From Pomphorhynchus laevis (taxonomy: Eukaryota; Acanthocephala; Palaeacanthocephala; Echinorhynchida; Pomphorhynchidae), in the NCBI GenBank assembly GCA_012934845.2, contig WNNJ02000815.1, positions 62,001 through 126,000 of the forward strand: a DNA stretch of 64,000 nt, read 5' to 3'. Positions 1 to 11,330 of the stretch are shown here, piece by piece (the first letter of the stretch is position 1; every line of letters starts with the position of its first letter). The position numbers were made by a program, and so were the translations under genes. The notes below the pieces were generated by a model. The model worked only from the letters and a program-made list of their open reading frames with translations, was not told where the DNA came from and searched no databases.

Positions 1-644
1 GCACGGCAAGGAAGTTGATTGGCGTATATGAATGGACAGATGGTCCACGATAGAGGAGCAGCCACAAAGAAGGAGCGGAGTCTAAATGAGGTAGAGTAGT
101 TTGGGAGATGTAAAAGAAGGGAATTACAGGAACGCAAGGAACAGTAAACAGGACGAGAATTATCAAGAAAAGGAAGATTGAGAAATGAAAGGGTATGAAA
201 AGTTACAAGGCGGAAAGCAACGATAAGAAGACGAATTTGAACACGACAATAAATTGTAGGCAAATCGAGAGAAGCAAGATGGTAGGAGGTATGATCAAAA
301 CGACGAAGACGGAGGAGAATTCGGACGGCTGCGTTGACGATGCGTTGTAGGGGAAGAAGAGTGGATTTAGGTGAGTTGGAAAATAGACTAAGACAATAAT
401 CGAGTCTAGAAAAAAGGAGAGAAGATATTAGATTCATACAAGAAGAGAAATCGATCAATCTACGAACTTGACGGAAATTGCGGAGTATCAAGGTAGATGA
501 GCGTACTTTATAACTAATGAAAGGTTTAAGTGAAAGTCGGTTGTCAAAATGGAAGCCTAGGAAAACGAGATTATCAACGATAGGAAGAATTGTAGAATTT
601 AATGATACGGAAGGAGGTTATACGTCGAAGCTTCGAGGTTGGAT

Positions 645-1842
645 CTACATAATTTTAGATTTATCAGGATTCAGCGAAAGGCGAAGGGAATAAATATGAT
701 TGGAAATTGAGACAAGACAGTCGGAAGCAGAAACACTAAGATCGTGAATACGATAAACAGGTGCATGAGCATAGATGAGAATGTCATCAGCATATTGCAT
801 AACATGGAAGTTAAATTTATTAGAAATCGAAGACAAATCACCGAGAAGAGAGAAAAGCATAGGGCCTAATACGGAGCCTTGTGGAACACCGGACGGAATG
901 GACGAAGGATGGGAGAGAAGAGTTAGAATAGACGCGAAATGTACGGTTTGATAGATATGAAGAAAACCATGATACAGTGGGTAAAGAGAAGCCATAATCA
1001 GGATGAAGGGGATGGAGAAGAATCGAGTGATCGACGATGTCAAAAGCAGACGATAGATCAAGAGAAACTATGACACTACATAATTTATGATCGCGCGATA
1101 TGAGTAAGTCATTATAAACTTTTAGACATGCAATTTCGGTTGAGTAATTAGAGCGAAAAGCGGTATGGAAGGGAGGAAATATGTTAGAGGAAAAGAGATA
1201 TATATTAACTTGCTTAAGAACGAGACGCTCAAACAGTTTAGAGAGAGTTGGGAGAAGTGTAATAGGACGGTACGAAGATGGTAGTGAAGAGTCGATAGAT
1301 TGCTTTTTGATGATAGGACGAACAGTGGCGCATTTCCAGATGGAAGGAAATGTACGGCTACGGATGGTCGAGTTGAACATTGTGGTTAGGAAGGGTAAGA
1401 TAGAGGAGCAGATATTTTTAAGCAAGTGAGTGGGAATTGGGTCAGAAGGAGAGGTTTTATTAGGTAATGACAGCAGAACCGAAGAAACTTCATCAGACGA
1501 AACGGGAAGAAGGTGGAATAGTTCTGGGAGAGACGTATTTAAAGAGAAAAGTGGGTACAAGGGGGCTATGGGTAGTAGGGAAAGTAAATTAGATAGCTTA
1601 GTTCGTAGATAAGAAGAAAATTCATCAGGATTTATATTACAAGGGGTAGATGATCGTGAAAGAATTGAGTTTAAGATTTTCCAATGAGATTTAGAGTTGG
1701 AAGATGACTCGAGTTGATTTCGCCAAAAGAGAGTACGTTTAGTACGTATAAGAATGAGATATGAACGGCGTTGACAAATGTAGGAATCACGAAGATTTGG
1801 AGTGGGTGAGTTGGGAGAACGTTTAAGAAAGCGTTTATACAT
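645..1842 (-). pseudogene. Family A ORF2, reverse transcriptase part
   Basis: Two overlapping frames (838-1842 and 645-1061) carry the RT. The first holds the linker, the fingers and the palm up to WFSSYLSNRTFRV. The second holds GVPQGSVLGPMLFSLLGDL and the catalytic QYADDILIYAHAP block. The switch lies near 900-1060. The enzyme would copy LINE RNA at the nicked target by target-primed reverse transcription. Downstream, from 645 to 1, the thumb region continues in the same strand (DNRLSLKPF, RLIDFSSCMNL, SRLDYCLSLFSNSP), as in the better-preserved copy A4. Confidence 0.85.
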
Positions 1843-2750
1843 ACGAAAAGAGTGACGAAGTCGATGCTTAGAAAGACTACATTCAGAATCGAACCAGGAG
1901 CATGGCGCAAGCGCTGGGAACGTCGAAGTCGACTAGGCAGAAGGTTATTGAGCATCGACGTAAGTTCAGAATCAAACAGAATGCAAAGATCATCGGGAGA
2001 GAGATAGTTAAGAGGAAGTGAAAAGAGTGAAGAATTGAGTAAGTCTGTGCAGAGAATAGAGATATCGGGAAGCTTCCAGGGTCGACTTGGTGTAGATAAT
2101 GGTAAAGGCGGAGAAGGAGGATGGGAACGAGTAAGAGTAAGAGTGACAAGGAAATGATCGTACAAACCAGGATCAGTAATTGACAAGGAGGTATAGTCAT
2201 TGAAGCAGTTAGGAACAGCAATGATGTCGATAGCACCGCCGAGAATATGAGTTGGGCTTGTTGAAAGTAATTTATAGTTAAAATCAGAAAAAAGATTAGT
2301 TAAAGTGATAGAGTCAGAGTCAGACGGGCGATCAAGACGAATGTTAAAGTCACCGAGAACAAAAGAAGGAGTATAATACAATGAACAGTGATACATTAGA
2401 TCTGCAAGGTCGTTAAAGAAGATACGTGATGGGGCAACTGAACCTGGACGGTATACAATCACAAGTTCCAGAGGGAAAGGCGTTGATAATCTGCATATGA
2501 GTAATTCGAACGAAGTGTAACGGATGTTAACGTTGATTTTACGTAAAGACATTGGGTGACGAGCAATGGCAACAATACCGCCATGGTTAGAAGCAGTAGA
2601 TGTATGATATGCAATTTGACGAGCTGATTCAACTAGAGAACAACCAGAGCGACATAGACGACGAATAGCAAGATCGTCGGAGTCAGAGTGCCAGGATTCG
2701 GTAATGCAGAGAATATCGATAGATAATTGATCGAAGATATCGAGAAGCAT
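1671..2750 (-). pseudogene. Family A ORF2, endonuclease part
   Basis: This 359-codon open stretch encodes an apurinic-type endonuclease that nicks target DNA for LINE insertion. Visible motifs in order are CITESWHSDSDD (catalytic Glu), LVIVYRPGS, VLGDFNIRLDRPSD (catalytic Asp and Asn), THILGGAIDIIAV and a terminal YDHFLV block. The last motif is usually SDH, and copy A2 has SDH, so the Tyr here is a copy-specific change. The true ORF2 start lies upstream of the Met at 2750, because the same frame family continues toward ORF1. The RT follows in another frame, so this copy is not a complete ORF2. Confidence 0.85.
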
Positions 2751-3245
2751 ATCAGCTTTATGAAGAATGGAGCGAGTATGAATGGACTAAGACGAAAAGT
2801 ATGCTTAGGAGCGAGATTGACTAGCGAAGAAGACAAGGGGGAGAGATGGGACGCCATCGAATTTTTGACATTGTGTGCACAACGTGAAAATTTCCGTTGA
2901 TTTGACGTATAGATAAGGTTGATTCGCCGTTTGTTTCACGTCGATGTTTCTCAATGCGAGCTAAATTGAGCTGAGCAATATCAGAAGGGGAGCGGTCAGG
3001 AAAGATACGGCAAGTAGATGAAGTGGTAAGAAGTTTAAAGCGTTGGGAGAGTACAGAAGAGGCATGTGAACTATCTCGGAAAACGATTTTTCAGAGTGGA
3101 GGACTGAGATTATTGGATTTAGTAGATTTGTTTAAACGAATAAAGGATACAGGGTCGATATTATTGAAGAGTGATGGGTTATCATCAGTAAGAATGGTTG
3201 CTAGGATAGACCTGAAAGCAGATACATCATCATCGAGGCGAGATT

Positions 3246-3530
3246 GTGGAGAAGCAGATCCACATTATTTTAAACTTGTCCGGGTTTAGAACGAGATGGA
3301 GATTGTAGAAACGTTCGTAGATAGAAGAAAGGTAGTTGGAGGCAGAATTGCCGATATCGTGTATGAGATGTGCGGGTGCATGAGCATAGATGAGGATGTC
3401 ATCAGCGTATTGCATGACGTTAAAGCAAAAAAATTGATAAACTGAGAGAGATCGCCAAGCAGAAGAGAGAAAAGCAGGGGACCTAGGACTGAACCTTATG
3501 GGACCCCGCAAAAGATAGGGAGGGGAGGAT
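3246..3530 (-). mobile_element. Family B LINE fragment B1 (RT catalytic block)
   Basis: A scrap of 93 codons with a SPAFLSSAWRSLSVY stretch, QYADDILIYAHAPAHLIHDI and LVLNPDKFKIMWI. These match the family B copies at 30.7-31.0 and 47.1 kb better than family A. It abuts the ORF1 end of A1 near 3245 with no tail between them, so it is a recombination or truncation scrap rather than a separate complete insertion. Confidence 0.75.
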
Positions 3531-3673
3531 GATGAATTACAAATATGTTATATGTCAAGTTTCATATAAGTTGTGATGTTTGCTAGCTGACGATGACGCA
3601 GTGAATGATAATAATACTTTATGGTGTAATCCTATAGATAGCCGCTTTATTTACTTTTTCAATTGCATTTCAG

Positions 3674-4300
3674 TTGACTAGATTTGATTCATCTGAAAGA
3701 CTTATCGTGCTCGATGATTTCAACATGCCTGGCGTCGGCAGGAAGACATCTACCTGTAGTTATAGTGATAGCGATACCCTTGACCTTCCATATACCTGTA
3801 ACACGCTTATGTTAAAACAGCATGTAGAACATTTGAAAGATTCTCAGCATTATCCTGTTCATTACTGGAAATCTGTTTATCTATGTCTTTCCATATTATT
3901 AGTAATGTCTCATAAAGGTTCTCAGCTTTGAAACTCCGATCATGTCGTTATGCATGTTAGTATTGGCGCTTAATCTTGTTCATCTGATTATCCCGTGCAA
4001 TTTAAACAGAATATGTACAAGAGCGAATTTGATGGTATAAACGTTATTTGAACTAGATAGCATATCCAAATGGATTTATCTACGGTGTACAGTGTGGAAT
4101 ACGCCTATTAGTACTTTTGTGGTACAATTAAAATCCTTTTAAATCGATTCTCACATCACTGTAGACTATAAACATGAGGTATGCATCACCTTGGTTCGAT
4201 CGTGTTGTATTGATTGCAATTAAGAAACATCATAAATCATTTAAAAACTTTAAATATGGTATGGATACTTATTGTAAATATCGAACTGTGATGAATCAAC
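3674..4300 (+). mobile_element. CR1-like LINE fragment (endonuclease and linker)
   Basis: The frame beginning at 3674 reads LIVLDDFNMPG, the third endonuclease motif (LLGDFNMP in the copy at 39.1-39.9 kb), followed in scattered frames by a SDHVVMHVSI-like terminal motif near 3935 and a linker with SPWFDRVVLIAIKKHHKSFK near 4180-4250. It is heavily interrupted. It is immediately followed by an RT fragment of the same element type on the opposite strand. Confidence 0.65.
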
Positions 4301-4304
4301 AACA

Positions 4305-4455
4305 CTAGTTAAGCTCACGAGTCTATAATTTTCAGGATTGTGCATACCACCCTTTTTAAAGCATGAACTACAGTTGCACATTTCCAATCTAGTGATATTT
4401 CGCATTAATCAATTGACATTTGAAACAATTCGGTGAATGCTGAAGCCAGCACGGA
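4305..4455 (-). mobile_element. CR1-like LINE fragment (RT N-terminal block), inverted
   Basis: On the minus strand the translation contains LDWKCATVVHALKKGG, then MHNPENYRLVSLTSVV. This corresponds to the CR1 RT block W(K/F)...(F)KKG...NYRPVSLTSV seen at 38.4 kb and 57.0 kb. It lies head to tail with the plus-strand endonuclease piece at 3674-4300 in the opposite orientation, so the two halves of one copy seem inverted relative to each other. Confidence 0.6.
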
Positions 4456-4479
4456 CATTAAAGCTTAAAGCAGGTAGAG

Positions 4480-6060
4480 GTGTATGTCATCTCTCTTACA
4501 TCTATTGCTTCTAACCATGACGGTATTGTTGCCATTGCTCGTCACCCAATGTCTTTACGTAAAATCAACGTTAACATCCGTTACACTTCGTTCGAATTAC
4601 TCATATGCAGATTATCAACGCCTTTCCCTCTGGAACTTGTGATTGTATACCGTCCAGGTTCAGTTGCCCCATCACGTATCTTCTTTAACGACCTTGCAGA
4701 TCTAATGTATCACTGTTCATTGTATTATACTCCTTCTTTTGTTCTCGGTGACTTTAACATTCGTCTTGATCGCCCGTCTGACTCTGACTCTATCACTTTA
4801 ACTAATCTTTTTTCTGATTTTAACTATAAATTACTTTCAACAAGCCCAACTCATATTCTCGGCGGTGCTCTCGACATCATTGCTGTCCCTAACTGCTTCA
4901 ATGACTATACTTCCTTGTCAATTACTGATCCTGGTTTGTCCGATCATTTCCTTGCCACTCTTACTCGTTCACATCCCCATCATCCTTCTCCGCTTCCAAC
5001 ATTAGCTACTCCAAGTCGACATTGGAAACTTCTCGATATCCTTATTCTCTGTTCTGGCTTACTCAATTCTTCATTCTTTTCACTTTCACTTATCTATCTT
5101 TCTCCCGATGATCTCTGCATTCTGTTTGATTCTGAACTTACGACTATCCTCAATCACATTCTGCATATTCAACAACTACGTTTTCAGCGCTTGCGCCAGG
5201 GTCCTTGGTTCTATTGCGACTTTGGTTTTTTTAAGCGTCGACTGTCACTATTTTCGTGTGTTTAATCACTTTCTTAAACGTTCTCTAAACTCATCCACTC
5301 TGAATCTCCATGTTTTCTATCTTTCACTCCGCCGTTCCCATCTCATTATTACGCGTACTAATCGTACTCTCTTTTGGCGAAATCAACTCGAATCCTCTTC
5401 CAACTCTAAATCTCACTGGAAAATCTTAAACTCAATTCTTTCAAGATCACCTACCCCTTGTAACATAAATCCTGATGAATTTTCTTTTTATCTACAATTT
5501 ACGCGATCTAATTTACTTTCCCTTCAACCCATATGCCATTATATCCTATTAGAAAGAGTAGGGAGGAGTGAAATGGGCGATAGTATGACTTCTTGTATGA
5601 CTCTCATATATTCTCTCATTTTCTAAAGACTTGATTACTGTCTTAGTCTATTTTGCAACTTACCTAAATCCACTTTTCTTCCACTACAACGCATCGTCGA
5701 CCCAGCCGCCCGAATTAAACCCCGTCTTCGTCGTTTTGATCATACATACCGCCGTCTTGCTTCTCTCAATTTGCCTACAATTTATTGCCGTGTTCAAATT
5801 CGTCTTCTTCTCATTGTTTTTCGCCTTGTAACTTTTCATACATCATTTCTCAACCTTACTTTTGTTGATAATTCTCGTCCTATTTACTGTTATTTGCGTA
5901 CCCGCAATTCCCTTCTTTTATATGTTCCAACTACTCTACATCTTTTAGTTTCCGATTTTTCCTTGTGGCTGTTCCTCTTTCGTAGAATAATCTGCCCATT
6001 TATATACGTCAATCAACATCAATGCGGAAATTTCACTCTGATAATAATAAATAATAATAC
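4480..6060 (+). mobile_element. Family A LINE, copy A2
   Basis: Plus-strand copy starting inside the endonuclease (SIASNHDGIVAIARHPMSLR) and running through VLGDFNIRLDRPSD, a SDHFLATL motif and the linker (FWRNQLESSSNSKSHWKIL) to about 5530. A large internal deletion then removes the RT core. Thumb-region sequence (PSTQPPEL..., frames at 5631-6115) follows. It ends in an AT-rich, AATAAT-type tail at about 6022-6060, directly against the 3' end of copy A3 on the other strand. The endonuclease is nearly identical to that of A1, and its frame is open for 261 codons (4480-5265). Confidence 0.85.
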
Positions 6061-8271
6061 AATAATTTATTTAACGTGGCAAATGATGCAAAATGCACGC
6101 TTACATGACCACTAGCAAACAAAAAAGGAACATCAAAAGTCACATATAATTAGTTAATTGTTGAAATGGAATTGGATTTGGCGTTTGAAGCACGGCATAG
6201 ATGTTGATTGGCGGATATGAATAGGCAGTTGATTCCACAAGAGAGGAGCAGCCACAACGAAGGAGCGGAATCTAAAAGAGGTAGAGTAGTTTGGGACATG
6301 TAAAAGAAGGGAATTACAGGAACGCAAGGAACAGTAAACAGGACGAGAATTATCAAGAAAAGGAAGGTTGAGAAATGAAGGGGTATGAAAAGTTACAAGG
6401 CGGAAAGCAACGATAAGAAGACGAATTTGAACACGACAATAAATTGTAGGCAAATCGAGAGAAGCAAGATGGTAGGATGTATGATCAAAACGACGAAGAC
6501 GGAGGAGAATTCGGACGGCTGCGTTGACGATGCGTTGTAGGGGAAGAAGAGTGGATTTAGGTGAGTTGGAAAATAGACTAAGACAATAATCGAGTCTAGA
6601 AAAAAGGAGAGAAGATATGAGTCATACAAGAAGGGAAATCGATCAATCTACGAACTTGACGGAAATTGCGGAGTATCAAGGTAGATGAGCGTACTTTATC
6701 TCTAACGAAAGGTTTAAGTGAAAGTCGGTTGTCAAAATGGAAGCCTAGGAAAACGAGATTATCAACGATAGGAAGAATTGTAGAATTTAATGATACGGAA
6801 GGAGGTTCTACGCCGAAGCTTCGAGGTTGGATCTACATAATTTTAGATTTATCAGGATTCAGCGAAAGGCGAAGGGAATAAATATGATTGGAAATTGAGA
6901 CAAGACAGCTGGAAACAGAAACACTAAGATCATGAATACGATAAGCAGGTGCGTGAGCATAGATGAGAATGTCATCAGCATATTGCATAACATGGAAGTT
7001 AAATTTATTAGAAATCGAAGACAAGTCACCGAGAAGAAGTGAGAAAATCATAGGGCCAAATACGGAGCCTTGTGGAACACCGGTCGGGATGGATGAAAGA
7101 TGGGAGAGAGAAGAGTTGGAATAGACGCGAAATGTACGGTTTGATAGATATGAAGAAAACCATTATACAGTGGGTAAAGAGAAGCCATAATCATGACGAA
7201 GGCGATGTAGAAGAATTGAGTGATCGACGATGTCAAAAGCAGACGATAGATCAAGAGAAACTATGACACTACATAATTTATGATCGCGCGATATGAGTAA
7301 GTCATTATAAACTTTAAGACATGCAATTTCGGTTGAGTAATTAGAGCGAAAAGCGGCTTGGAAGGGAGGAAATATGTTAGAGGAAAAGAGATATATATTA
7401 ACTTGCTTAAGAACGAGACGCTCAAACAGTTTAGAGAGAGTTGGGAGAAGTGTAATAGGACGGTACGAAGATGGTAGTGAAGAGTCGATAGATTGCTTTT
7501 TGATGATAGGACGAACAGTGGCGCATTTCCAGATGGAAGGAAATGTACGGCTACGGATGGACGAGTTGAACAATGTGGTTAGGAAGGGTAAGATAGAGGA
7601 GCAGATATTTTTAAGCAAGTGAGTGGGAATTGGGTCAGAAGGAGAGGTTTTATTAGGTAATGACAGCAGAACCGAAGAAACTTCATCAGACGAAACGGGA
7701 AGAAGGTGGAATAGTTCTGGGAGGGAAGTATTTAAAGAGAAGAGTGGGTACAAGGGGGCTATGGGTAGTAGGGAAAGTAAATTAGATAGCTTAGTTTGTA
7801 GATAAGAAGAAAATTCATCAGGATTTATATTACAAGTAGATGATCGTGAAAGAATTGAGTTTAAGATTTTCCAATGAGATTTAGAGTTGGAAGATGACTC
7901 GAGTTGATTTCGCCAAAAGAGAGTACGTTTAGTACGTATAAGAATGAGATATGAACGGCGTTGACAAATGTAGGAATCACGAAGATTTGGAGTGGGTGAG
8001 TTGGGAGAACGTTTAAGAAAGCGTTTATACATACGAAAAGAGTGACGAAGTCTACTCTTAGAAAGACTACAGTCAGAATCGAACCAGGAGCATGGCGCAA
8101 GCGCTGAGAGCGTCGGAGTCGACTAGGCAAAGTTTATTAATGATAGACATAAGTTCAGAATCAACCAGAATGCAGAGATCATCGGGAGAGAGATAGTTAA
8201 GAGGAAGTGAAAAGAGTGAAGAATTGAGTAAGGCTGTGCAGAGAATAGAGATATCGAGAAGTTTCCAGGTG
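6061..8271 (-). mobile_element. Family A LINE, copy A3
   Basis: Minus-strand copy with its 3' tail at 6061-6180 and its 5' truncation at about 8271, inside the endonuclease C-terminal part (CTALLNSSLFSLPLNYLSPD). The RT reads from 8032 down to 7163 as 289 codons, then continues past a TAA where A1 and A4 have TCA before WFSSYLSN. The catalytic QYADDILIYAHAP block is at about 6940-7000, and the thumb at 6150-6650 is open in long pieces. The tail contains a slightly eroded version of the hairpin intact in A4. It is the near-identical partner of A1. Confidence 0.87.
7163..8032 (-). pseudogene. Family A ORF2 RT, copy A3
   Basis: 289 codons covering the linker (RRSYLILIRTKRTLFWRNQL), TSPSDPIPTHLLKNICSSIL, PSSYRPITLLPTLSKLFERL, AFRSNYSTEIACLKVYNDLL and VSLDLSSAFDIVDHSILLHR. 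It stops at an in-frame TAA just after FSLPTV. The downstream RT half, with GVPQGSVFGP and YADD, is open again from about 7140 to 6833. The Met at 8032 is internal to the ORF2 polyprotein and not a true start. Confidence 0.83.
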
Positions 8272-8274
8272 CAC

Positions 8275-8465
8275 TCGTTGCGACAGGTACTGTATGCCGA
8301 TCGAAATATCGATCCCAAACGATATTGCCTGTATATAGCATTAAAATTTTTAGTGTCTTTAATTCATAGTCAAACCATACTGGTTTAGTTCGTTTAAACG
8401 CCAATATTTGATTCCTGAAAGCTAAGTGATCTGATATCATTATTAGACATTCTCGAATTGACAAC
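8275..8465 (-). mobile_element. Short unassigned LINE-like linker fragment
   Basis: Minus-strand translation reads IMISDHLAFRNQILAFKRTK then PVWFDYELKTLKIL. A SDH followed after a short gap by WFDxEL is the usual passage from endonuclease to the linker before the RT in CR1/Jockey-like LINEs. The piece is short and joins A3 at about 8272. I cannot place it in a family in this window. Confidence 0.4.
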
Positions 8466-8879
8466 GTTCATTAACATGAGAACTAGAACTGCCAAAGGTT
8501 ACAGATGATTCATATTTTAAAATATGAGATTCGTTCACACAATTCCACATGCGCTTTGACTCAGCGTTGTCGCCTATCTAATCACATTGTATATTAACAC
8601 AGGTAAAAAGTCTTTATTATTAATACTTACAATCAATTCAATCAGTTGCAGATCAATTCAATAAGTTTCAGATCATTTCACTCAATTGCAGTAGCAAATT
8701 TAACAGCGTAAACGGTAAGAACGTTAATGGGATGACGTAAGAAAACAACTAAGACCGACACCAACTATGCTTAACTGCAAGTACAATGATCGACACACGT
8801 GTGGCGCGTCTGAATCATAATCTCCTGCGACAACAGTAAGTCTAAAGAAGACTTCCTATGCGGATTTTGTGTAAGCAAA
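8466..8879. other. Non-coding stretch
   Basis: No gene is supported. A short repeated phrase (aatcaattcaatcagttgca and variants) occurs at about 8630-8690. The rest looks like unique AT-rich sequence. Confidence 0.5.
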
Positions 8880-10790
8880 CTTATCCACAACCTCTCCCAC
8901 AAGCACATATCAGCATCCAACACGTCCACTCCAATTGCCCCTGTCGTTTCCAATGTCCTTTATTCACCCACTGATCCTGTCTATATATACACTTCCCATC
9001 CATTGTCATATTCACTCCCCGACAACTCAGTCCCGTCTCTCCTATCTCGATTCTCAATAAACTACATCTATCAATCAAAATCACCCCAACCAGCATAAGC
9101 GATGCCTTCACTCATAACCTTTCCTCACATCGCTTGCCACCCTCTTTATTATCATTATCCTCTATATATCCCGTCGTCAAACCAAATCCCTCCAAATCAT
9201 CAACTGCCAGCACTCCTATCGTGATCTCACCTATTCACGTCAGTCGTCCTCCTTTACGGAAGCGCTTTCCTTCTTGCGATCGTTGTGTCATCGTCACTAA
9301 TATCCCTCCTTCCACATCCTTATCTACACAAGCACGTCTAAATCACGTTGTTTCCACCTTCAGATTCACCCTCTCGTATCCTGTTCCTGCGGATAAGCCA
9401 TCCCTTTTCAACGGCATCTCTTCTGTCGCATTCATCCGCCTAAGCAAATCTTCTTAATCTAATCCTTCTCAGCCCCTCTACGGAAAATTGTTTTCAAGCA
9501 TCGCTCTCACGCGTACTCTGCCCTCTCCAAACGATTTAAACTCATGTTCTTTTCAGCCACTCGCATTTTCCCTGATCGCACCCATTCCGAAATCGCTCAA
9601 CTCTCTTCTGTCCGCATCAAAAGACGCCGTCGCAAGGAAAGTGGCGAAATATATCTCTCCATTCGAAACATTAACGGAAATTTTCAAGCTGTCCACACCT
9701 GCCACAAAATTCAATGGGGCTCCAAGCAATACAACGATATCTTCTGACTCATCGAATCCAGGCACTCCGATTCCGACGACCTCTCCATTCACCGTTTGCT
9801 ATCTGTCTGTTGCTCACTAGTCGAATCTGCTAGTCTCATCAGCTCATCCCCTTGTAAATTCTCTAATCATGGCGGTGTTGTCGAATTCGTCAGTCACCCT
9901 GTGTCTTTTAGCTAAATCAATTCCCATTGCAGTCCTTGCTCTTTTTAATTGCTCACTTGTCGTTCTTCTAACCCGATCACTCTGGATCTCGCCATTATAT
10001 AACGTCCTGGTTCATCAGCCCCTACATCCTTATTTTTTACCGAACTCTCTGACCTACTTTCCAACTGTTCATTGTCTTCCATCCCTTCACTCGTTCTTAG
10101 CAACTGCAACATCCACCTCGATCGCCATTTTTCAAACGATTCCATCCGGATCATCATCATTCTATCTAACAACAATAATAAACTCATCTACACTGCCCCC
10201 ACATATTTCTTTGGCATGACACACGACATCCTCGCTGTCCCCGATCTTTTTGCTGCCTACACCTCACTGTCCATCTCCGATCCTAGTCTATCCGATTACT
10301 TTCTCGTCACGCTTGATCTTACCTTCAACCACACTCCACTTTACTATCCTACGTCACCCTTGGAGAAATTTTATCATCCACCTTCTCCGCTTTGCCTTTT
10401 CAAATCGTATCTATCTTCTCCCACAATAACATTTTCGTCGCATCACGATCTCGCATCCTTTTCGACTCTGAACTCACATCCACTCTCGATCTTATCTTGC
10501 CCTTCAAGCCTCAACCTCACCGTCGCTTAAAACGTTCCCCATGGTTTGACATACAATGCCTACTCTCAAAGTGTCGACTCCGTCATGCTTCTAGAGTGTA
10601 TCACCGCTCTCTTAGACGTGATAACTCCATCCTCCTGTATCGCCTTCGAGACTGGAGGATTGAGTGATCATCTCGCGCCATCAAAAATTATGTAGTGTCA
10701 TAGTTTCAATTGATCTATCCTATGCTTTTGACATCGTCGATCACTCGATTCTTCTCCATCGTCTTCGCCATAATTATGGCTTATCTTTAC
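8880..10790 (+). mobile_element. Family B L2-like LINE, copy B2 (ORF1, endonuclease, short RT)
   Basis: Plus-strand copy with the fullest 5' part of family B. A proline/serine-rich ORF1 N-terminus starts near 8880. A probable RNA-binding region follows (CDRCVIVTNIPPSTSL, about 9280-9450) and then the ORF1 C-terminal motif FPDRTHSEIAQLSSVRIKRR with GEIYLSIRNINGNF at 9560-9720. The endonuclease follows from about 9760 to 10520 in several frames (NHGGVVEF, the GDFN region eroded to LSNCNIHLDRHF, then SDYFLVTLD). RT sequence is limited to VSIDLSYAFDIVDHSILLHR at about 10690-10780, which resembles family A more closely. It stops at a minisatellite. Confidence 0.78.
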
Positions 10791-10797
10791 CTACCGT

Positions 10798-10986
10798 CAG
10801 TTCCAAATTATTCCGGTCAGTTTCAGATTATTCCTGTCAGTTTCAGATTATTCCTGTCAGTTCCTGATTATCCCTGTTAGTTCCAAATTATTCCTGTCAG
10901 TTCCAGATTATTTCTGTCAGTTCCAAATTATTCCTGTCAGTTCCAGATTATTCCTGTCAGTTCCAGATTACTCTTGTTAGTTCCAA
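10798..10986 (+). repeat. 20-bp minisatellite, about 9.5 units
   Basis: Units of exactly 20 bp start at 10801, 10821 and so on to 10981, with consensus ttccagattattcctgtcag and a few substitutions per unit. The array begins in the LINE RT codons just after SLPTVS and ends at 10986. Unit length is constant, with no indels between units, which suggests recent slippage or unequal exchange. Confidence 0.95.
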
Positions 10987-11169
10987 TCGCTATGCTCGCG
11001 GAAGAGTGAAACTTTCGTATTTAAACTGATTACAATTGAGCTTAATCTCTTGATAAAAGATAATGCCTCTTGGTAGCCTACTATGGCTTCGAGATTTGCC
11101 TCACTTGCGCAGTCTTGCTCTAATAATGCAATCCCCTCGAATCCAGCACACTCGGACATGCAGCATATC

Positions 11170-11330
11170 TAAGCGTGTTGTTGGACTTTGGAACATACTT
11201 CTGTTGTCAACAGTCTACTCATATACAGTGAACCAGCTTAAGAAGTACTTGGACAAAGACCCTTCTAATATTATTATCAAAGACCCTTCTAATAATTCAC
11301 AAATTATTAGACGAACTATATTAAATTAAT
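11170..11330 (+). mobile_element. LINE RT C-terminal scrap
   Basis: The frame at 11063-11329 ends with KRVVGLWNILLLSTVYSYTV then NQLKKYLDK, the pattern of the RT C-terminus in CR1-like LINEs (VVxLWNxLPxxVVxxxSVxxFKxxLD). A tandem duplication of about 26 bp, containing aaagacccttctaat, lies at 11262-11304. There is no RT core next to it. Confidence 0.5.

Larger units (their letters stand above)
1..3245 (-). mobile_element. L2-like LINE family A, copy A1 (ORF1 end + ORF2)
   Basis: Read on the minus strand this is a non-LTR retrotransposon: the end of ORF1 (about 3245-2860), then an APE-type endonuclease (about 2750-1950), then a reverse transcriptase and its C-terminal region down to position 1, where the window cuts the element just short of its 3' tail. 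RT blocks typical of the CR1/L2 group are seen (SSYRPITLLPTLSKLFERLV, LDLSSAFDIVDHSILL, GVPQGSVLGP, YADD). The 5' side joins a family B RT scrap near 3245. ORF2 is broken by at least one frame change in the RT. It is nearly identical to copy A3, so the family was active fairly recently. Assignment to L2 rather than CR1 proper is by recalled motif similarity. Confidence 0.88.

Noticed and set aside
1181-1612. Plus-strand open frames of 82 and 60 codons, repeated at 7374-7805
   Set aside because: They are antisense to the LINE RT. Their conservation between A1 and A3 only reflects the near identity of the two LINE copies.
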